A stretch of 64,000 bases of DNA, taken from the NCBI GenBank assembly GCA_023457495.1, contig JAEWLQ010000063.1, positions 22,907-86,906 of the forward strand, in the 5' to 3' direction. Source of the stretch: Pseudomonadota bacterium. Lineage in GTDB: Bacteria > Pseudomonadota > Gammaproteobacteria > Steroidobacterales > Steroidobacteraceae. Each line of letters starts with the position of its first letter. Position 1 is the stretch's first letter. Below the pieces are notes generated by a model. It saw nothing but the letters and a program-made list of their open reading frames with translations. It did no database searches and was not told the DNA's origin. This document shows, piece by piece, positions 39,050 to 47,909 of this stretch. A program made the translations under genes and the position numbers.

Positions 39050-40714
39050 TCAACGCGCTGCGAGTTCGTAAAACGCAACGCCATGGCCGGGCAGCGTCAA
39101 GGTAGCGTTAGCAAGACTTCCCTCGGGCAGACCGTGGCCATGAAGGGGTCGGGCAACCTGCACGCCGGGCAGCGAGACACTGGCCGGCGAAGGGGAAAGA
39201 TTGAACGCCACGAGAATCGCATCGTCTTGATCGAAACGGCGAAACGCGAGCACGGACTCCGTCGCGGCGAGGAACTCGATTTCGCCCTGGGTCAGCAGGC
39301 GATGTCCGCGACGCCAGTCGAGCAGTCGGCGGAAACCCTGTAGCGCCGATGTCGGATCCTGCTCCTGGTTCGCGACCGAGAGACCGAGATGCTGCGCGGG
39401 CACGGGCAGCCACGGCTCTCCCGAAGAAAAGCCGGCGCGCTCGCTCGAGTCCCAGGGGATTGGCGTGCGGCAGCCGTCGCGGCCCTTGAACGTCGGCCAG
39501 AACGCGATGCCGTAGGGATCGCGCAGTGCTTCGAAAGGCACGTCCGCTTCGCCGAGGCCGAGCTCCTCTCCCTGGAACACGCACACCGAGCCGCGCAGCG
39601 AGCACACCAGCGCCGTGAGCTGCGTGGCGAAGTGCGGCTGCGTCGGCCCGTGGCGTCCCCAGCGGCTAACCACCCGCTCGACGTCGTGGTTGGAGATGGT
39701 CCAGCAGGGCCAGCTCTCCGGCGCGCGCCGCATGAGGTTTTCGACTGTCGCGCGGATGTGCCGCGGCGAGCTGTCGTTGCTCAGCAGCTCGAAGCTGTAA
39801 CCCATGTGAAGGCGCCCGGGCTGCGTGTACTCGGCGACCGTCGCCGTGGAATCGTCGGAGGAAATCTCGCCCAGCGCGACGGTTCCCGGAAACTCGTCGA
39901 GCAGATCGCGGATGCGTTCCAGGAACGGCAGCATCTCCGGCTGCGTGTTGTTGAACCGGTGCCATTGATGACCGTAGGGATTCTCGGCGTTGAAGCCGCG
40001 CGCGCGCCGCTCGTGCGGAGGCCGTGGCGGATTGTCGCGCAGCAACCGGTCGTGGAAGCAGAAGTTGATCGCATCCAGTCGCACACCGTCGACGCCGCGC
40101 TCGAGCCAGAAGCGCATGTTGTCGAGCGATGCCTGCGCGACGTCCGCGTTGTGGAAGTTCAGATCCGGCTGCCTGCTCAGAAAGTTGTGCAGGTAATACT
40201 GGCCACGCCGCGGCTCCCACGTCCACGCCACGCCGCCGAAGATCGACAGCCAGTTGTTCGGTGGCGTGCCATCCGCGCGCGCGTCCGCCCACACGTACCA
40301 GTCGGCCATCGCATTCGTGCGGCTCTGGCGGCTCTCCTGGAACCACGCATGTTGATCCGAGGTGTGGCTCAGTACCTGGTCGATGATGACCCTGAGCCCG
40401 CGCCCATGGGCCTCGCTCACCAGCCGGTCGAAATCCTCGATCGTGCCGAACATCGGGTCGACCGCGCGGTAGTCGGCGATGTCGTAACCGAAATCGGCCA
40501 TCGGCGACTTGAAGAAGGGGGAGATCCAGATGGCGTCGACACCGAGCGATGCGACGTAATCGAGCTTGGACACGATGCCGGGCAGATCTCCGATGCCGTC
40601 CGCGTTGGTGTCGAGGAAGCTGCGCGGGTAGATCTGGTAGATAGTCGCGCCGCGCCACCAGGCATCGGTGGGCGCCGTCGCGGGCGGGATGATCGGTCGG
40701 GCTGGAGTGCTCAT
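39050..40714 (-). CDS. alpha-glucosidase, GH13 family (oligo-1,6-glucosidase/alpha-glucosidase type)
   Basis: 554 residues, no signal peptide, so cytoplasmic. GH13 blocks: WWRGATIYQIYPRSFLDTNADG (the QIYPRSF/DTNADGIGD calcium loop), VIIDQVLSHTSDQHAWF, GVRLDAINFCFHD with the nucleophile Asp, ALGEISSD with the acid/base Glu and TISNHDVERVVSRWG. It would break imported maltose or isomaltose to glucose. Transcribed away from the TonB receptor gene; two operators lie 51-79 bp before its start. Confidence 0.92.
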   Translation of the reverse strand: MSTPARPIIPPATAPTDAWWRGATIYQIYPRSFLDTNADGIGDLPGIVSKLDYVASLGVDAIWISPFFKSPMADFGYDIADYRAVDPMFGTIEDFDRLVSEAHGRGLRVIIDQVLSHTSDQHAWFQESRQSRTNAMADWYVWADARADGTPPNNWLSIFGGVAWTWEPRRGQYYLHNFLSRQPDLNFHNADVAQASLDNMRFWLERGVDGVRLDAINFCFHDRLLRDNPPRPPHERRARGFNAENPYGHQWHRFNNTQPEMLPFLERIRDLLDEFPGTVALGEISSDDSTATVAEYTQPGRLHMGYSFELLSNDSSPRHIRATVENLMRRAPESWPCWTISNHDVERVVSRWGRHGPTQPHFATQLTALVCSLRGSVCVFQGEELGLGEADVPFEALRDPYGIAFWPTFKGRDGCRTPIPWDSSERAGFSSGEPWLPVPAQHLGLSVANQEQDPTSALQGFRRLLDWRRGHRLLTQGEIEFLAATESVLAFRRFDQDDAILVAFNLSPSPASVSLPGVQVARPLHGHGLPEGSLANATLTLPGHGVAFYELAAR

Positions 40715-40764
40715 GAAATTCTTCTGCGCGAAAGCTTAGCGCAGCGTCATTCCGCGACGTCGGT

Positions 40765-40793
40765 GCATACGTATGCGGCCTGAATACGTATGC
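40765..40793. promoter_or_regulatory. LacI-type operators 2 and 3 (tandem)
   Basis: GCATACGTATGC at 40765-40776 and GAATACGTATGC at 40782-40793; centres 17 bp apart. They lie just before the GH13 gene (minus strand) and at the far edge of the TonB-receptor region. Confidence 0.75.
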
Positions 40794-40860
40794 AGGCAGC
40801 TGTTGGAACCCGAGTCCCGGGCCTATGCTGCCCCCTAACGATTCGTCCGCACTTTCCTTC

Positions 40861-40897
40861 GGCCCCCCGACTGCCCCCTCGGTTGCGGGGCCTTTTT
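40861..40897 (+). terminator. intrinsic terminator inside the TonB-receptor leader region
   Basis: Stem ggcccc (40861-40866) with ggggcc (40887-40892), further pairs possible inside the 20-base loop, followed by tttttg. It is 130 bp before the TonB-receptor start and no gene ends near it on the plus strand. Confidence 0.65.
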
Positions 40898-40935
40898 GTT
40901 TCCGGGCCGTTCCTCCGGGAATGGGGGCTCCTCGT

Positions 40936-40947
40936 GAATACGTATGC
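40936..40947. promoter_or_regulatory. LacI-type operator 4, before the TonB receptor
   Basis: GAATACGTATGC, identical to the site at 40782, 82 bp before the GTG of the TonB-receptor gene. Confidence 0.7.
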
Positions 40948-41028
40948 AACACATTGCCAAGGAAGGCCCGCTGACAACATCCTTGTGCAAATCGGCTTGG
41001 GTCTATAACCAATAGTTAGGGGGAGCCA

Positions 41029-43854
41029 GTGAAGAACCGCAAGAACGGGAGTGAGCAGGTGAGGACCGGCCGGCGCCAGGCGCGCCGCGAGTTCGGGACG
41101 ACCGCCGGCTGCGCCATATTCCTGGTGGCGAGCGGTGGCGCCGCATTCGCGCAACAGCCGGCCGCAGAGGCTTCCTCGGACATGGAAGAGGTCATCATCT
41201 CCGGCATCCGCAAGAGCATCCAGGATTCCATCGGCGTCAAGAAGGACGAATCGTCCATCGTCGAAGTGGTCTCGGCCGAGGACATCGGCAAGCTGCCGGA
41301 CGCGTCCATCGCGGAAGCCATCGGCCGCCTGCCGGGCATCGCCGCGCAGCGCACCAACGGCCGCGCCCAGACGCTGTCGATCCGCGGCCTCGGCCCGGAC
41401 TTCACCGTCACCACGTTCAACGGACGCGAGCAGGCGTCGACCAACGACAACCGCACGGTGGAATTCGATCAGTACCCGTCGGAGCTCGTCACCCAGGTCA
41501 AGATCTACAAGACTCCCGACGCCGGCATGGCCTACCAGGGCATCGCGGGCACGACCGATATCGCGACCGTGAAGCCGCTGTCCTGGACCGATCGCAAGCT
41601 CGCGCTCGGATACAAGCGCGAGCTCAACGAGCAGGACGCCAACATTCCCGGCCTGCCGGACGCGGGCGATCGTTTCAACGCGACCTACATCGACCAGTTC
41701 GCGGGCGACACTATCGGCGTGGCGCTCGGTCTCGCCTATAACAAGACACCGTACCAGGCCCAGACACGCGAGCCGTGGGGTTACCCGGAAGTCGACGGCA
41801 ACCTGATCATCGGCGGCGACAAGTCCGGCGTGCAGTCGTCGTTCTACAAGCGCGAAGCAATCATGGGCGTCGTGGAATTCAAGCCCAACGACCAGCTGCA
41901 CATGCTGCTCGACGCCTATCACTCCGACTTCCAGGAACTGCAGACCATCCAGCGCATGGAATTTGGTACGGTCTGGTCCGGCGCGACGCTGACCAACCCG
42001 GGCCCGGTGGAGCGTGAGCGCATCCAGTCCGGTCTGTTTCCCGATGTGCCGTTCATGGTCATCGAGAACTACAACAACGATCGGCGCGCCAGCGTCGATT
42101 CGATCGGCCTCAACACGGACTTCAGTTTCAACGAAAGCTGGAGCATGACTGCCGACCTGAGCTGGTCGAAGGTCGATCGCAAGGACCTGCGCCTCGAATC
42201 GACGGCCGGCAACGGAACGTTCAACGACCCGACGTTCTTGCCGCAGACGGAATCGATCTCGTTCACCACCGATCCCAACGGCGTCACGCGCTTCACGCCG
42301 ACCCTGGATTACAGCGACTACAACACGGTGTTCTTGACCGATCCGGGTGGCTGGGGCGGTGGTCCGCGCCGCGCGGGATACGTCGGCGCGCCGGACATAC
42401 AGGACGAGATCCAGGCGATCCGCCTGTCGGCGACCCGCAAGCTCGAGACGGGATTCATCAACGAAATCTCGTTCGGCGCCAACTACGCCGAGCGTACGAA
42501 ATCCAAGAAGCAGTTCCAGAGCAACCTGTGGTTGCGGGGCGACGTCTCCCACCTGGCCGTGCCGGAGGAATACCGCACGGGCATCGCCGATTCGGCGTTC
42601 TTCGGCAGCCCGTACGGCATCATCGGATACAACGCGATCGCGTTGTATCGCGACGGCTTCTGGGAGGCGATCAACTCGGTCGTGGATCCGAACGCCAACT
42701 CGGGTGATCGCGAGAACAACGTCCGCAACACCTGGCAGGTCGACGAGACGCTGCTCACGCCGTTCGTGAAGGTGGGCATCAGCACCGAGCTCGGAAGCCT
42801 CCCGCTGCGCGGCAACATCGGCGTCCAGGCGGTGGACGTCGACCAGAGCGCGCAGCTGCACATGACGGACAATCCGAACGTCGTGCCGACGCCGGTGACG
42901 GTGGTCGAGGAAGGCGACACGTACTCGGACGTGTTGCCGAGCCTCAACCTCGCGCTCGAGTTGCCGCACGACATGAAGGTGCGCCTCGGCGCCGCCATCA
43001 CGGTGGCGCGCCCGCGCCTCGACGAGCTGGGCGGCGGCGCGACCTTCGGTGTCACCAGTGACGGCGCCTTGCCGACGATCGTCGACGGCCAGCCTTACTA
43101 CTGGACACGCAATGGCGGCGGTAATCCGAAGCTGCGCCCGTGGAAGGCCAATGCGTACGACCTGTCGTTCGAGAAGTACTTCAGCAACGAGGGTTACATT
43201 TCGCTGGCCGCGTACTACAAGGATCTCAGGACCTACATCATCAACTCCTCGGAGATCGTGAGCTTCGAGGGCGTGCCGCTGCCGACGGTGGCGCCGGGCG
43301 ACACGACGTCCTACGCGCTTGCGGACCAGAACCGCACGGGCATTGCCACGGTGAAGACGAACGGCGAGGGTGGATACATCCGCGGATTCGAAGTCACGGC
43401 CTCGATTCCGTTCTCGCTGTTCGCGGAGGCGCTGGATGGCTTCGGTTTCATCGTGAGCGGCGCGAAAAACAGCTCGTCGATCCGCGTGAACGACGAGGAG
43501 ATCCGGATTCCCGGCCTTTCCACGAAGGTCATCAACTCGACGCTGTATTACGAGAAGCACGGATTCTCCGTGCGGGTGAGCAATCGTTACCGCGACGACT
43601 TCCTCGGCGAGGTGCCGCTGTTCGACAACACGCTGGACCTCAAGAACGTCGGCGCCGAGTCGTTGATAGACGCGCAGATCGGCTACTCGGTGGGCAGTGG
43701 TGCATTGAAGGGCCTGAGCGTCAGCCTCTCCGGCACGAACCTCACGGACGAGCCATTCGCGCTGAACAACGTGGATTCCGAGCCGTACCACACGATCAAG
43801 TACCAGAACTTCGGCGCCACGTATGCCGTGTCCCTGAGCTACGTGTTCCAGTAG
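41029..43854 (+). CDS. TonB-dependent outer-membrane receptor (maltodextrin uptake)
   Basis: 941 residues. After a signal region (about 18-45, ending AAFAQQPA) comes the plug domain with EEVIISGIRKSIQDSIGVKK, SIAEAIGRLPGIAAQR, LSIRGLGPDFTVTTFNGRE, as in the carbohydrate-type TonB receptors of Caulobacter and Xanthomonas (MalA-like). The rest is a 22-strand barrel ending in aromatic (SLSYVFQ). It would carry maltodextrins into the periplasm, where GH97 and amylase act. GTG start with GGGGGAG upstream. Controlled by the ATACGTAT operators. Substrate is inferred from neighbours. Confidence 0.92.
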   Translation: MKNRKNGSEQVRTGRRQARREFGTTAGCAIFLVASGGAAFAQQPAAEASSDMEEVIISGIRKSIQDSIGVKKDESSIVEVVSAEDIGKLPDASIAEAIGRLPGIAAQRTNGRAQTLSIRGLGPDFTVTTFNGREQASTNDNRTVEFDQYPSELVTQVKIYKTPDAGMAYQGIAGTTDIATVKPLSWTDRKLALGYKRELNEQDANIPGLPDAGDRFNATYIDQFAGDTIGVALGLAYNKTPYQAQTREPWGYPEVDGNLIIGGDKSGVQSSFYKREAIMGVVEFKPNDQLHMLLDAYHSDFQELQTIQRMEFGTVWSGATLTNPGPVERERIQSGLFPDVPFMVIENYNNDRRASVDSIGLNTDFSFNESWSMTADLSWSKVDRKDLRLESTAGNGTFNDPTFLPQTESISFTTDPNGVTRFTPTLDYSDYNTVFLTDPGGWGGGPRRAGYVGAPDIQDEIQAIRLSATRKLETGFINEISFGANYAERTKSKKQFQSNLWLRGDVSHLAVPEEYRTGIADSAFFGSPYGIIGYNAIALYRDGFWEAINSVVDPNANSGDRENNVRNTWQVDETLLTPFVKVGISTELGSLPLRGNIGVQAVDVDQSAQLHMTDNPNVVPTPVTVVEEGDTYSDVLPSLNLALELPHDMKVRLGAAITVARPRLDELGGGATFGVTSDGALPTIVDGQPYYWTRNGGGNPKLRPWKANAYDLSFEKYFSNEGYISLAAYYKDLRTYIINSSEIVSFEGVPLPTVAPGDTTSYALADQNRTGIATVKTNGEGGYIRGFEVTASIPFSLFAEALDGFGFIVSGAKNSSSIRVNDEEIRIPGLSTKVINSTLYYEKHGFSVRVSNRYRDDFLGEVPLFDNTLDLKNVGAESLIDAQIGYSVGSGALKGLSVSLSGTNLTDEPFALNNVDSEPYHTIKYQNFGATYAVSLSYVFQ

Positions 43855-43868
43855 ATCTCGCCGGCCGT

Positions 43869-43890
43869 GGCCGGGGGGCTTCCCCCGGCC
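43869..43890 (+). terminator. strong GC hairpin between TonB receptor and halogenase genes
   Basis: Perfect 9-bp stem ggccggggg/cccccggcc, loop gctt, 15 bases after the stop. No T tract follows, so it may attenuate or stabilise the upstream message rather than stop transcription completely. Confidence 0.55.
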
Positions 43891-43915
43891 AGGGCTTGCC
43901 TGAGAAGCTAGGGAC

Positions 43916-45424
43916 GTGCCGAGCAACGAAGTCCGATCTGTCGTCATTGCCGGAGGCGGAACCGCCGGATGGATGACGGCCGCCGCCCTGGCGCGCGTCC
44001 TCGGGCCGAGACTGTCGATCACGCTGGTGGAGTCCGCGGAGATCGGTATCGTCGGCGTCGGCGAAGCGACGATTCCCGCGATCAGCCAGTTCAACAAGCT
44101 GCTCAAGATCGACGAAAACGATTTCCTGCGTCAGACGCAGGGAACGTTCAAGCTCGGCATCGAGTTCGTGGACTGGTGGCAGAAGGGTCATGCCTACATG
44201 CATGCCTTCGGTCCCGTGGGTCGCGATCTCGCCTATATCCCGTTCCATCACTACTGGCTTCGTGACCAGGAGAATGGGTCCGCGGGCCCGCTGTGGGACT
44301 ACAGCCTCAATTGGCAGGCGGCGAAGCAGTCCCGGTTCTCACGGCTCGAACGTATCGCCGACACGCCGCTCGCAGGTCTCACCTGGGCCTTTCATTTCGA
44401 CGCATCGCTGTACGCGGCCTACCTGGCGCGGATCGCGCAGGCGGCGGGAGTGCGTCGCGTGGAAGGCCTCATCTCGGAGGTGATGCTCGAGTCCCACGGT
44501 GACAATGGCGGCGACGTGCGCGCGCTGCGGCTCGCCGATGGACGTGAGGTCGCGGGAGACCTGTTCATCGACTGCACGGGGTTTCGCGCCTTGCTCATCG
44601 AGCAGGCGCTGAATACCGGCTTCGAGGACTGGTCCGGGTGGTTGCCCTGCGATCGCGCGCTTGCGGTGCCTTCCGCGAACACCAGCCCGCTGTTGCCCTA
44701 CACGCGCTCGACCGCCCTCGGAGCCGGCTGGCAATGGCGCATCCCTTTGCAGCATCGCACCGGCAACGGTCATGTCTATTGTTCGGCCGAGATGACTGAT
44801 GAGCAAGCCCGTGAGCTGCTGCTCGCGAACCTGGATGCGCCTGCGCTGGCGGAGCCGCGCCTCATCCGGTTCGCGACGGGGCGCCGGAAACTCCTGTGGA
44901 ATCGCAACGTGATCTGCATGGGGCTCGCCAGCGGGTTCGTCGAGCCGCTCGAGTCGACGGCGATTCACATCATCCAGGTGTCGATCCAGCGTTTGATCCT
45001 GCTGTTTCCGCATCGCGGGGATTGCGAGGAGCGGCGCCGGGAATTCAATCGCGCGTCGATCGCGGAATACGAGTACATCCGCGACTTCATCGTCCTTCAC
45101 TATCACGCGAACAACCGTGTCGGCGAGCCGTTCTGGGACGCCTGCCGGAACATGACGATTCCGGATTCACTGCGCCACAAGATCGAGTTGTTTCGCGAAA
45201 CCGCGGGAATCTTCTGCGCCTCGGAAGACCTGTTTCAGCTTTCGAGCTGGTTGCAGGTCATGTGGGGGCAGGGCGTCCGGCCGCGGGCCACGCATCCGTT
45301 CGTGGAGGCCGTGGCGCCGCAGGACCGGGCGGGATACCTGCGTGACCTGCGTGGACTGATGGGCCAGGCGGCGAGGCAATTGCCCGCGCACGCGGACTTC
45401 ATCGCCAGGAATTGCCGGGCGTAG
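43916..45424 (+). CDS. flavin-dependent tryptophan-halogenase-like protein
   Basis: 502 residues of the PrnA/RebH family. FAD-binding GGGTAGWMTAAALA at 13-26, the catalytic Lys79 in GTFKLGIEF, the family marker WQWRIP (WxWxIP), and Glu in FVEPLESTAIHII, so all known key residues are kept. Starts at GTG, 61 bp after the TonB receptor, same strand. Genes of this type commonly sit beside TonB receptors and sugar hydrolases in Caulobacter/Xanthomonas-like bacteria, where their substrate is unknown; a natural-product halogenase role is not supported by neighbours. Confidence 0.88.
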   Translation: MPSNEVRSVVIAGGGTAGWMTAAALARVLGPRLSITLVESAEIGIVGVGEATIPAISQFNKLLKIDENDFLRQTQGTFKLGIEFVDWWQKGHAYMHAFGPVGRDLAYIPFHHYWLRDQENGSAGPLWDYSLNWQAAKQSRFSRLERIADTPLAGLTWAFHFDASLYAAYLARIAQAAGVRRVEGLISEVMLESHGDNGGDVRALRLADGREVAGDLFIDCTGFRALLIEQALNTGFEDWSGWLPCDRALAVPSANTSPLLPYTRSTALGAGWQWRIPLQHRTGNGHVYCSAEMTDEQARELLLANLDAPALAEPRLIRFATGRRKLLWNRNVICMGLASGFVEPLESTAIHIIQVSIQRLILLFPHRGDCEERRREFNRASIAEYEYIRDFIVLHYHANNRVGEPFWDACRNMTIPDSLRHKIELFRETAGIFCASEDLFQLSSWLQVMWGQGVRPRATHPFVEAVAPQDRAGYLRDLRGLMGQAARQLPAHADFIARNCRA

Positions 45425-45461
45425 CCGGTCGGGCGCAACGCCCGCTTGCTGGGCTGAGCCC

Positions 45462-45482
45462 CCGGACACTGAAAATGTCCGG
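45462..45482 (+). terminator. hairpin after the halogenase gene
   Basis: Perfect 7-bp stem ccggaca/tgtccgg with loop ctgaaaa, 37 bases after the stop. No T tract. Confidence 0.4.
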
Positions 45483-45592
45483 CCATGTGTGATACACCGT
45501 GCGCATGAAGTCCAGACGCTCGAGGCGGCCGTCGCCGCGCCCGCTGCCGCGCCACCAGTCTCCGGTCCGACACGAACTAGTTAGAGGGCGGC

Positions 45593-46216
45593 ATGATGCG
45601 TCGTAAGATTTTCACGCGCTTCGTGGTCGCCGTCTGCGGCGTCGCCGGGCTGGCCGGATCGGCCGCGGGAGACGAGGCGCCCAAGGGCCAGCCGGTGCTC
45701 GCGGCGAAAGTGACCAAGGTCAACGACGGCGATTCGATCGAGGTCCGCATGGACTCGGGAACGGCCCGTGTGCGTTTGTCTGCGATCGACACGCCCGAAT
45801 ACGACCAGCCGTATGGTGACAAATCCTCCGCCGCGCTCAAGGCCATGCTGCCCGTGGGCACATCGGTCGAGCTCGAAGTGGTGACGCAGGACGCTTTCAA
45901 GCGGCTCGTCGCCGTCGTCTGGAAGGCCGGCGACCAACGCACGAACATCAACGAAATGATGCTGCGCGAAGGGCATGCCTGGGCCTATCGCCGCTACATG
46001 GGCGACCCGCGCTTCTGCGATCTCGAAGCGGAGGCGCGCGCGGACAAGCGCGGCCTGTGGGCGCAGCCGGTGAGCGAGTGGGTCTATCCACCCGAGTGGC
46101 GCCTGCTCAAGAACGGCGAGATCCGCGCGCTGCCGGTCCCGTATGCCGAAACGCGCGACACGTGCGTCGCGGTGATGAAACTCGCCGGAGGCGCGACCTA
46201 CACGCCGCCCAATTGA
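45593..46216 (+). CDS. secreted thermonuclease-like nuclease (SNase fold)
   Basis: 207 residues with a signal peptide (about 1-26). Staphylococcal-nuclease fold at about 35-155: VTKVNDGDSIEVRM with calcium-binding Asp, VRLSAIDTPEYDQPYG with the Arg and Glu of the active site, KRLVAVVW and NEMMLREGHAWAYRRY. The C-terminal 40 residues have no clear match. Would degrade DNA/RNA outside the cytoplasm. Of two consecutive Met codons the first is used. Confidence 0.87.
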   Translation: MMRRKIFTRFVVAVCGVAGLAGSAAGDEAPKGQPVLAAKVTKVNDGDSIEVRMDSGTARVRLSAIDTPEYDQPYGDKSSAALKAMLPVGTSVELEVVTQDAFKRLVAVVWKAGDQRTNINEMMLREGHAWAYRRYMGDPRFCDLEAEARADKRGLWAQPVSEWVYPPEWRLLKNGEIRALPVPYAETRDTCVAVMKLAGGATYTPPN

Positions 46217-46278
46217 GCCCTCGCACGGCGCTCGGCAAGGAAGGCGCCAAGGCGGCGCAGCGCCGGCGCCGCGGCTGA

Positions 46279-46932
46279 TCAGGCCAGGATCTTGCGCGGG
46301 CTGTCCGCGGTATTCTCCGCGGGCGGCGGAATGTTGCGTCCTTTCTGCACCGCGGGCCGCGCGCCGACGAGTTCCATCCAGCGCGTGAGCTGCGGCAACC
46401 CCTCGACGCTCACACCCGACCATCCGTAACCCGCGACCCAGCTCCACAACGCGATGTCGGCGATCGAATATTCGCTGCCCGCGATGTACTCGTTCGCGCC
46501 GAGCTGCCGTTCCATTACCTCGAACAGGCGGCGCACCTCGCGCTGGTAGCGTTCGATCGCGTAGGGAATCTTCTCGGGCGCGTAGCGATAGAAGACATTC
46601 GCCTGGCCCATCATCGGCCCCACGCCGGCCATCTGGAACATGAGCCATTGCAGGACCCGCGAGCGCGCCTTGGGTTCGGTGGGCAGGAACTTCCCGGATT
46701 TTTCCGCGAGGTAGATCAGGATGGCGCCGGACTCGAACACCGCGAAGTCGTCGTTCGCATGATCGACAATCGCCGGAATGCGTCCGTTCGGATTGATCTT
46801 CAGGAACCAATCCTCCTTCTGTTCGAGCTTCGAGAGCGTCAGCAGGCGCACGGTGTACGGCAGCCCCATCTCCTCGAGCGCGATGGAAATCTTCCAGCCA
46901 TTCGGTGTGGCCGCGGTGAACAGCTCGATCAT
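46279..46932 (-). CDS. glutathione S-transferase (YfcG/Nu-class-like)
   Basis: 217 residues. N-terminal thioredoxin fold IELFTAATPNGWKISIALEE with the TPNG motif of E. coli YfcG in place of a catalytic Ser/Tyr/Cys, INPNGRIPAIVDH with the cis-Pro, FESGAILIYLAEK. The C-terminal helical domain has GPMMGQANVFYRYAPEKIPYAIERY and YSIADIALWSWV. YfcG is a glutathione-dependent disulfide reductase, so this may be one too. ATG 46932 gives the family start; the frame continues open upstream without coding similarity. Confidence 0.88.
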   Translation of the reverse strand: MIELFTAATPNGWKISIALEEMGLPYTVRLLTLSKLEQKEDWFLKINPNGRIPAIVDHANDDFAVFESGAILIYLAEKSGKFLPTEPKARSRVLQWLMFQMAGVGPMMGQANVFYRYAPEKIPYAIERYQREVRRLFEVMERQLGANEYIAGSEYSIADIALWSWVAGYGWSGVSVEGLPQLTRWMELVGARPAVQKGRNIPPPAENTADSPRKILA

Positions 46933-46981
46933 GTAAGAGTCCTCGGTGTTCCTTGAGGTGCGCGCAGTATAGATTGTCAGG

Positions 46982-47887
46982 GTGGATCTCATTGCTTCGA
47001 ACTGGCGACTCGCCGCGGTCGCGGCGCTGTTCTTCATCGGCATCGCCGCACGCCGCGCCGGCTGGGGCGACGAGTTGCACGGGCGCCGACTCCTGGGTTT
47101 CGTTTTCAACATCGGCCTGCCGATCCTGATATTCGGCGCGCTCACGGGCGTGCCGCTGGCGCGCGAACACGCGTTGCTGCCCGTCACGGCGGTGGTGGTG
47201 GCGCTGCTTGGATGGGCGGCTGCCGCGTTCGTCGCGCGGCGATTTCGTCTGCCAAAGGCGGGCGAGGGCGCGATGGTGGTGTGCGCGATGTCGATGAACA
47301 TCTCGCTCATCTATCCATTCGCGGCGCTGAGCTTCGGGGCCGACGCCTTCGCGCAGCTCGTCATGTTCGACATGGGTCACGCCATTCTTTTATGGACCGT
47401 CACTACCGTGGTGGCCTGCAAGTACGGCGGACATGCCGACGACATCCCGGTGCTGCTGAAGCGCACGCTGGCGGCGCCGCCGCTGTGGATGCTGTTCATC
47501 GCGCTGGGGCTCAACGTCGGAGGCGCGCCGATCCCGCGCGACTTCCTGCACGGCGTGCTGGGCGTCGGGCAGGCGCTGGTGCTGCTGGTGCCGCTCGCCA
47601 TGGGACTGCTGGTGAGTGTGCGCGGCCTGAAGCGGCCGGAGACCTTGTCCGCGGTCGCACTTCGTTCCGGTCTCGGCGGCCTGCTGGCGTTCGGTCTGGC
47701 CCGGTTGTTTGGACTCGAGGGGACCTCGGCGGCCATCGCCGTGATCGGCGCCGCCGCGCCGATCGGATTCACGGCCGTCGTGCTGTCGGCCCGCGAGGAG
47801 CTCGATCTGGACCTCGCGGCCAGTGCCGCGGCGATCTCCGCGTTCCTGGGCTCGATCTGGATTCCGGTGGCGGTATTGCTCGTTTAG
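46982..47887 (+). CDS. AEC-family membrane transporter
   Basis: 301 residues with about ten membrane segments, a member of the auxin efflux carrier family (PF03547). Features: FNIGLPILIFGALTGVPL, the family-typical MSMNISLIYPFAALSFG, and C-terminal GAAAPIGFTAVVLSAREELD. Such proteins move organic acids or unknown small molecules. GTG start, divergent from the GST gene with 49 bp between, and convergent with the AraC gene. Confidence 0.82.
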   Translation: MDLIASNWRLAAVAALFFIGIAARRAGWGDELHGRRLLGFVFNIGLPILIFGALTGVPLAREHALLPVTAVVVALLGWAAAAFVARRFRLPKAGEGAMVVCAMSMNISLIYPFAALSFGADAFAQLVMFDMGHAILLWTVTTVVACKYGGHADDIPVLLKRTLAAPPLWMLFIALGLNVGGAPIPRDFLHGVLGVGQALVLLVPLAMGLLVSVRGLKRPETLSAVALRSGLGGLLAFGLARLFGLEGTSAAIAVIGAAAPIGFTAVVLSAREELDLDLAASAAAISAFLGSIWIPVAVLLV

Positions 47888-47909
47888 GTGGGGACTCGTG
47901 CCGGGCGCA

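Larger units (their letters stand above)
40715..41028. other. 314-bp divergent regulatory region of the GH13 and TonB-receptor genes
   Basis: No gene is seen. In order: paired operators (40765, 40782), a weak promoter-like TTGGAA (40803) and TATGCT (40824), an intrinsic terminator (40861-40897), a third operator (40936), a TATAAC -10-like hexamer (41004) and GGGGGAG before the GTG at 41029. Confidence 0.6.

Noticed and set aside
40747..44106. A 1119-codon open frame on the minus strand opposite the TonB-receptor gene
   Set aside because: It is the antisense shadow of a high-GC gene: Arg/Val/His/Asp-rich composition with no domain, while the plus strand encodes a clear TonB receptor. Similar long shadows opposite ahcY (11883-13727), the desaturase and the amylase were dropped for the same reason.
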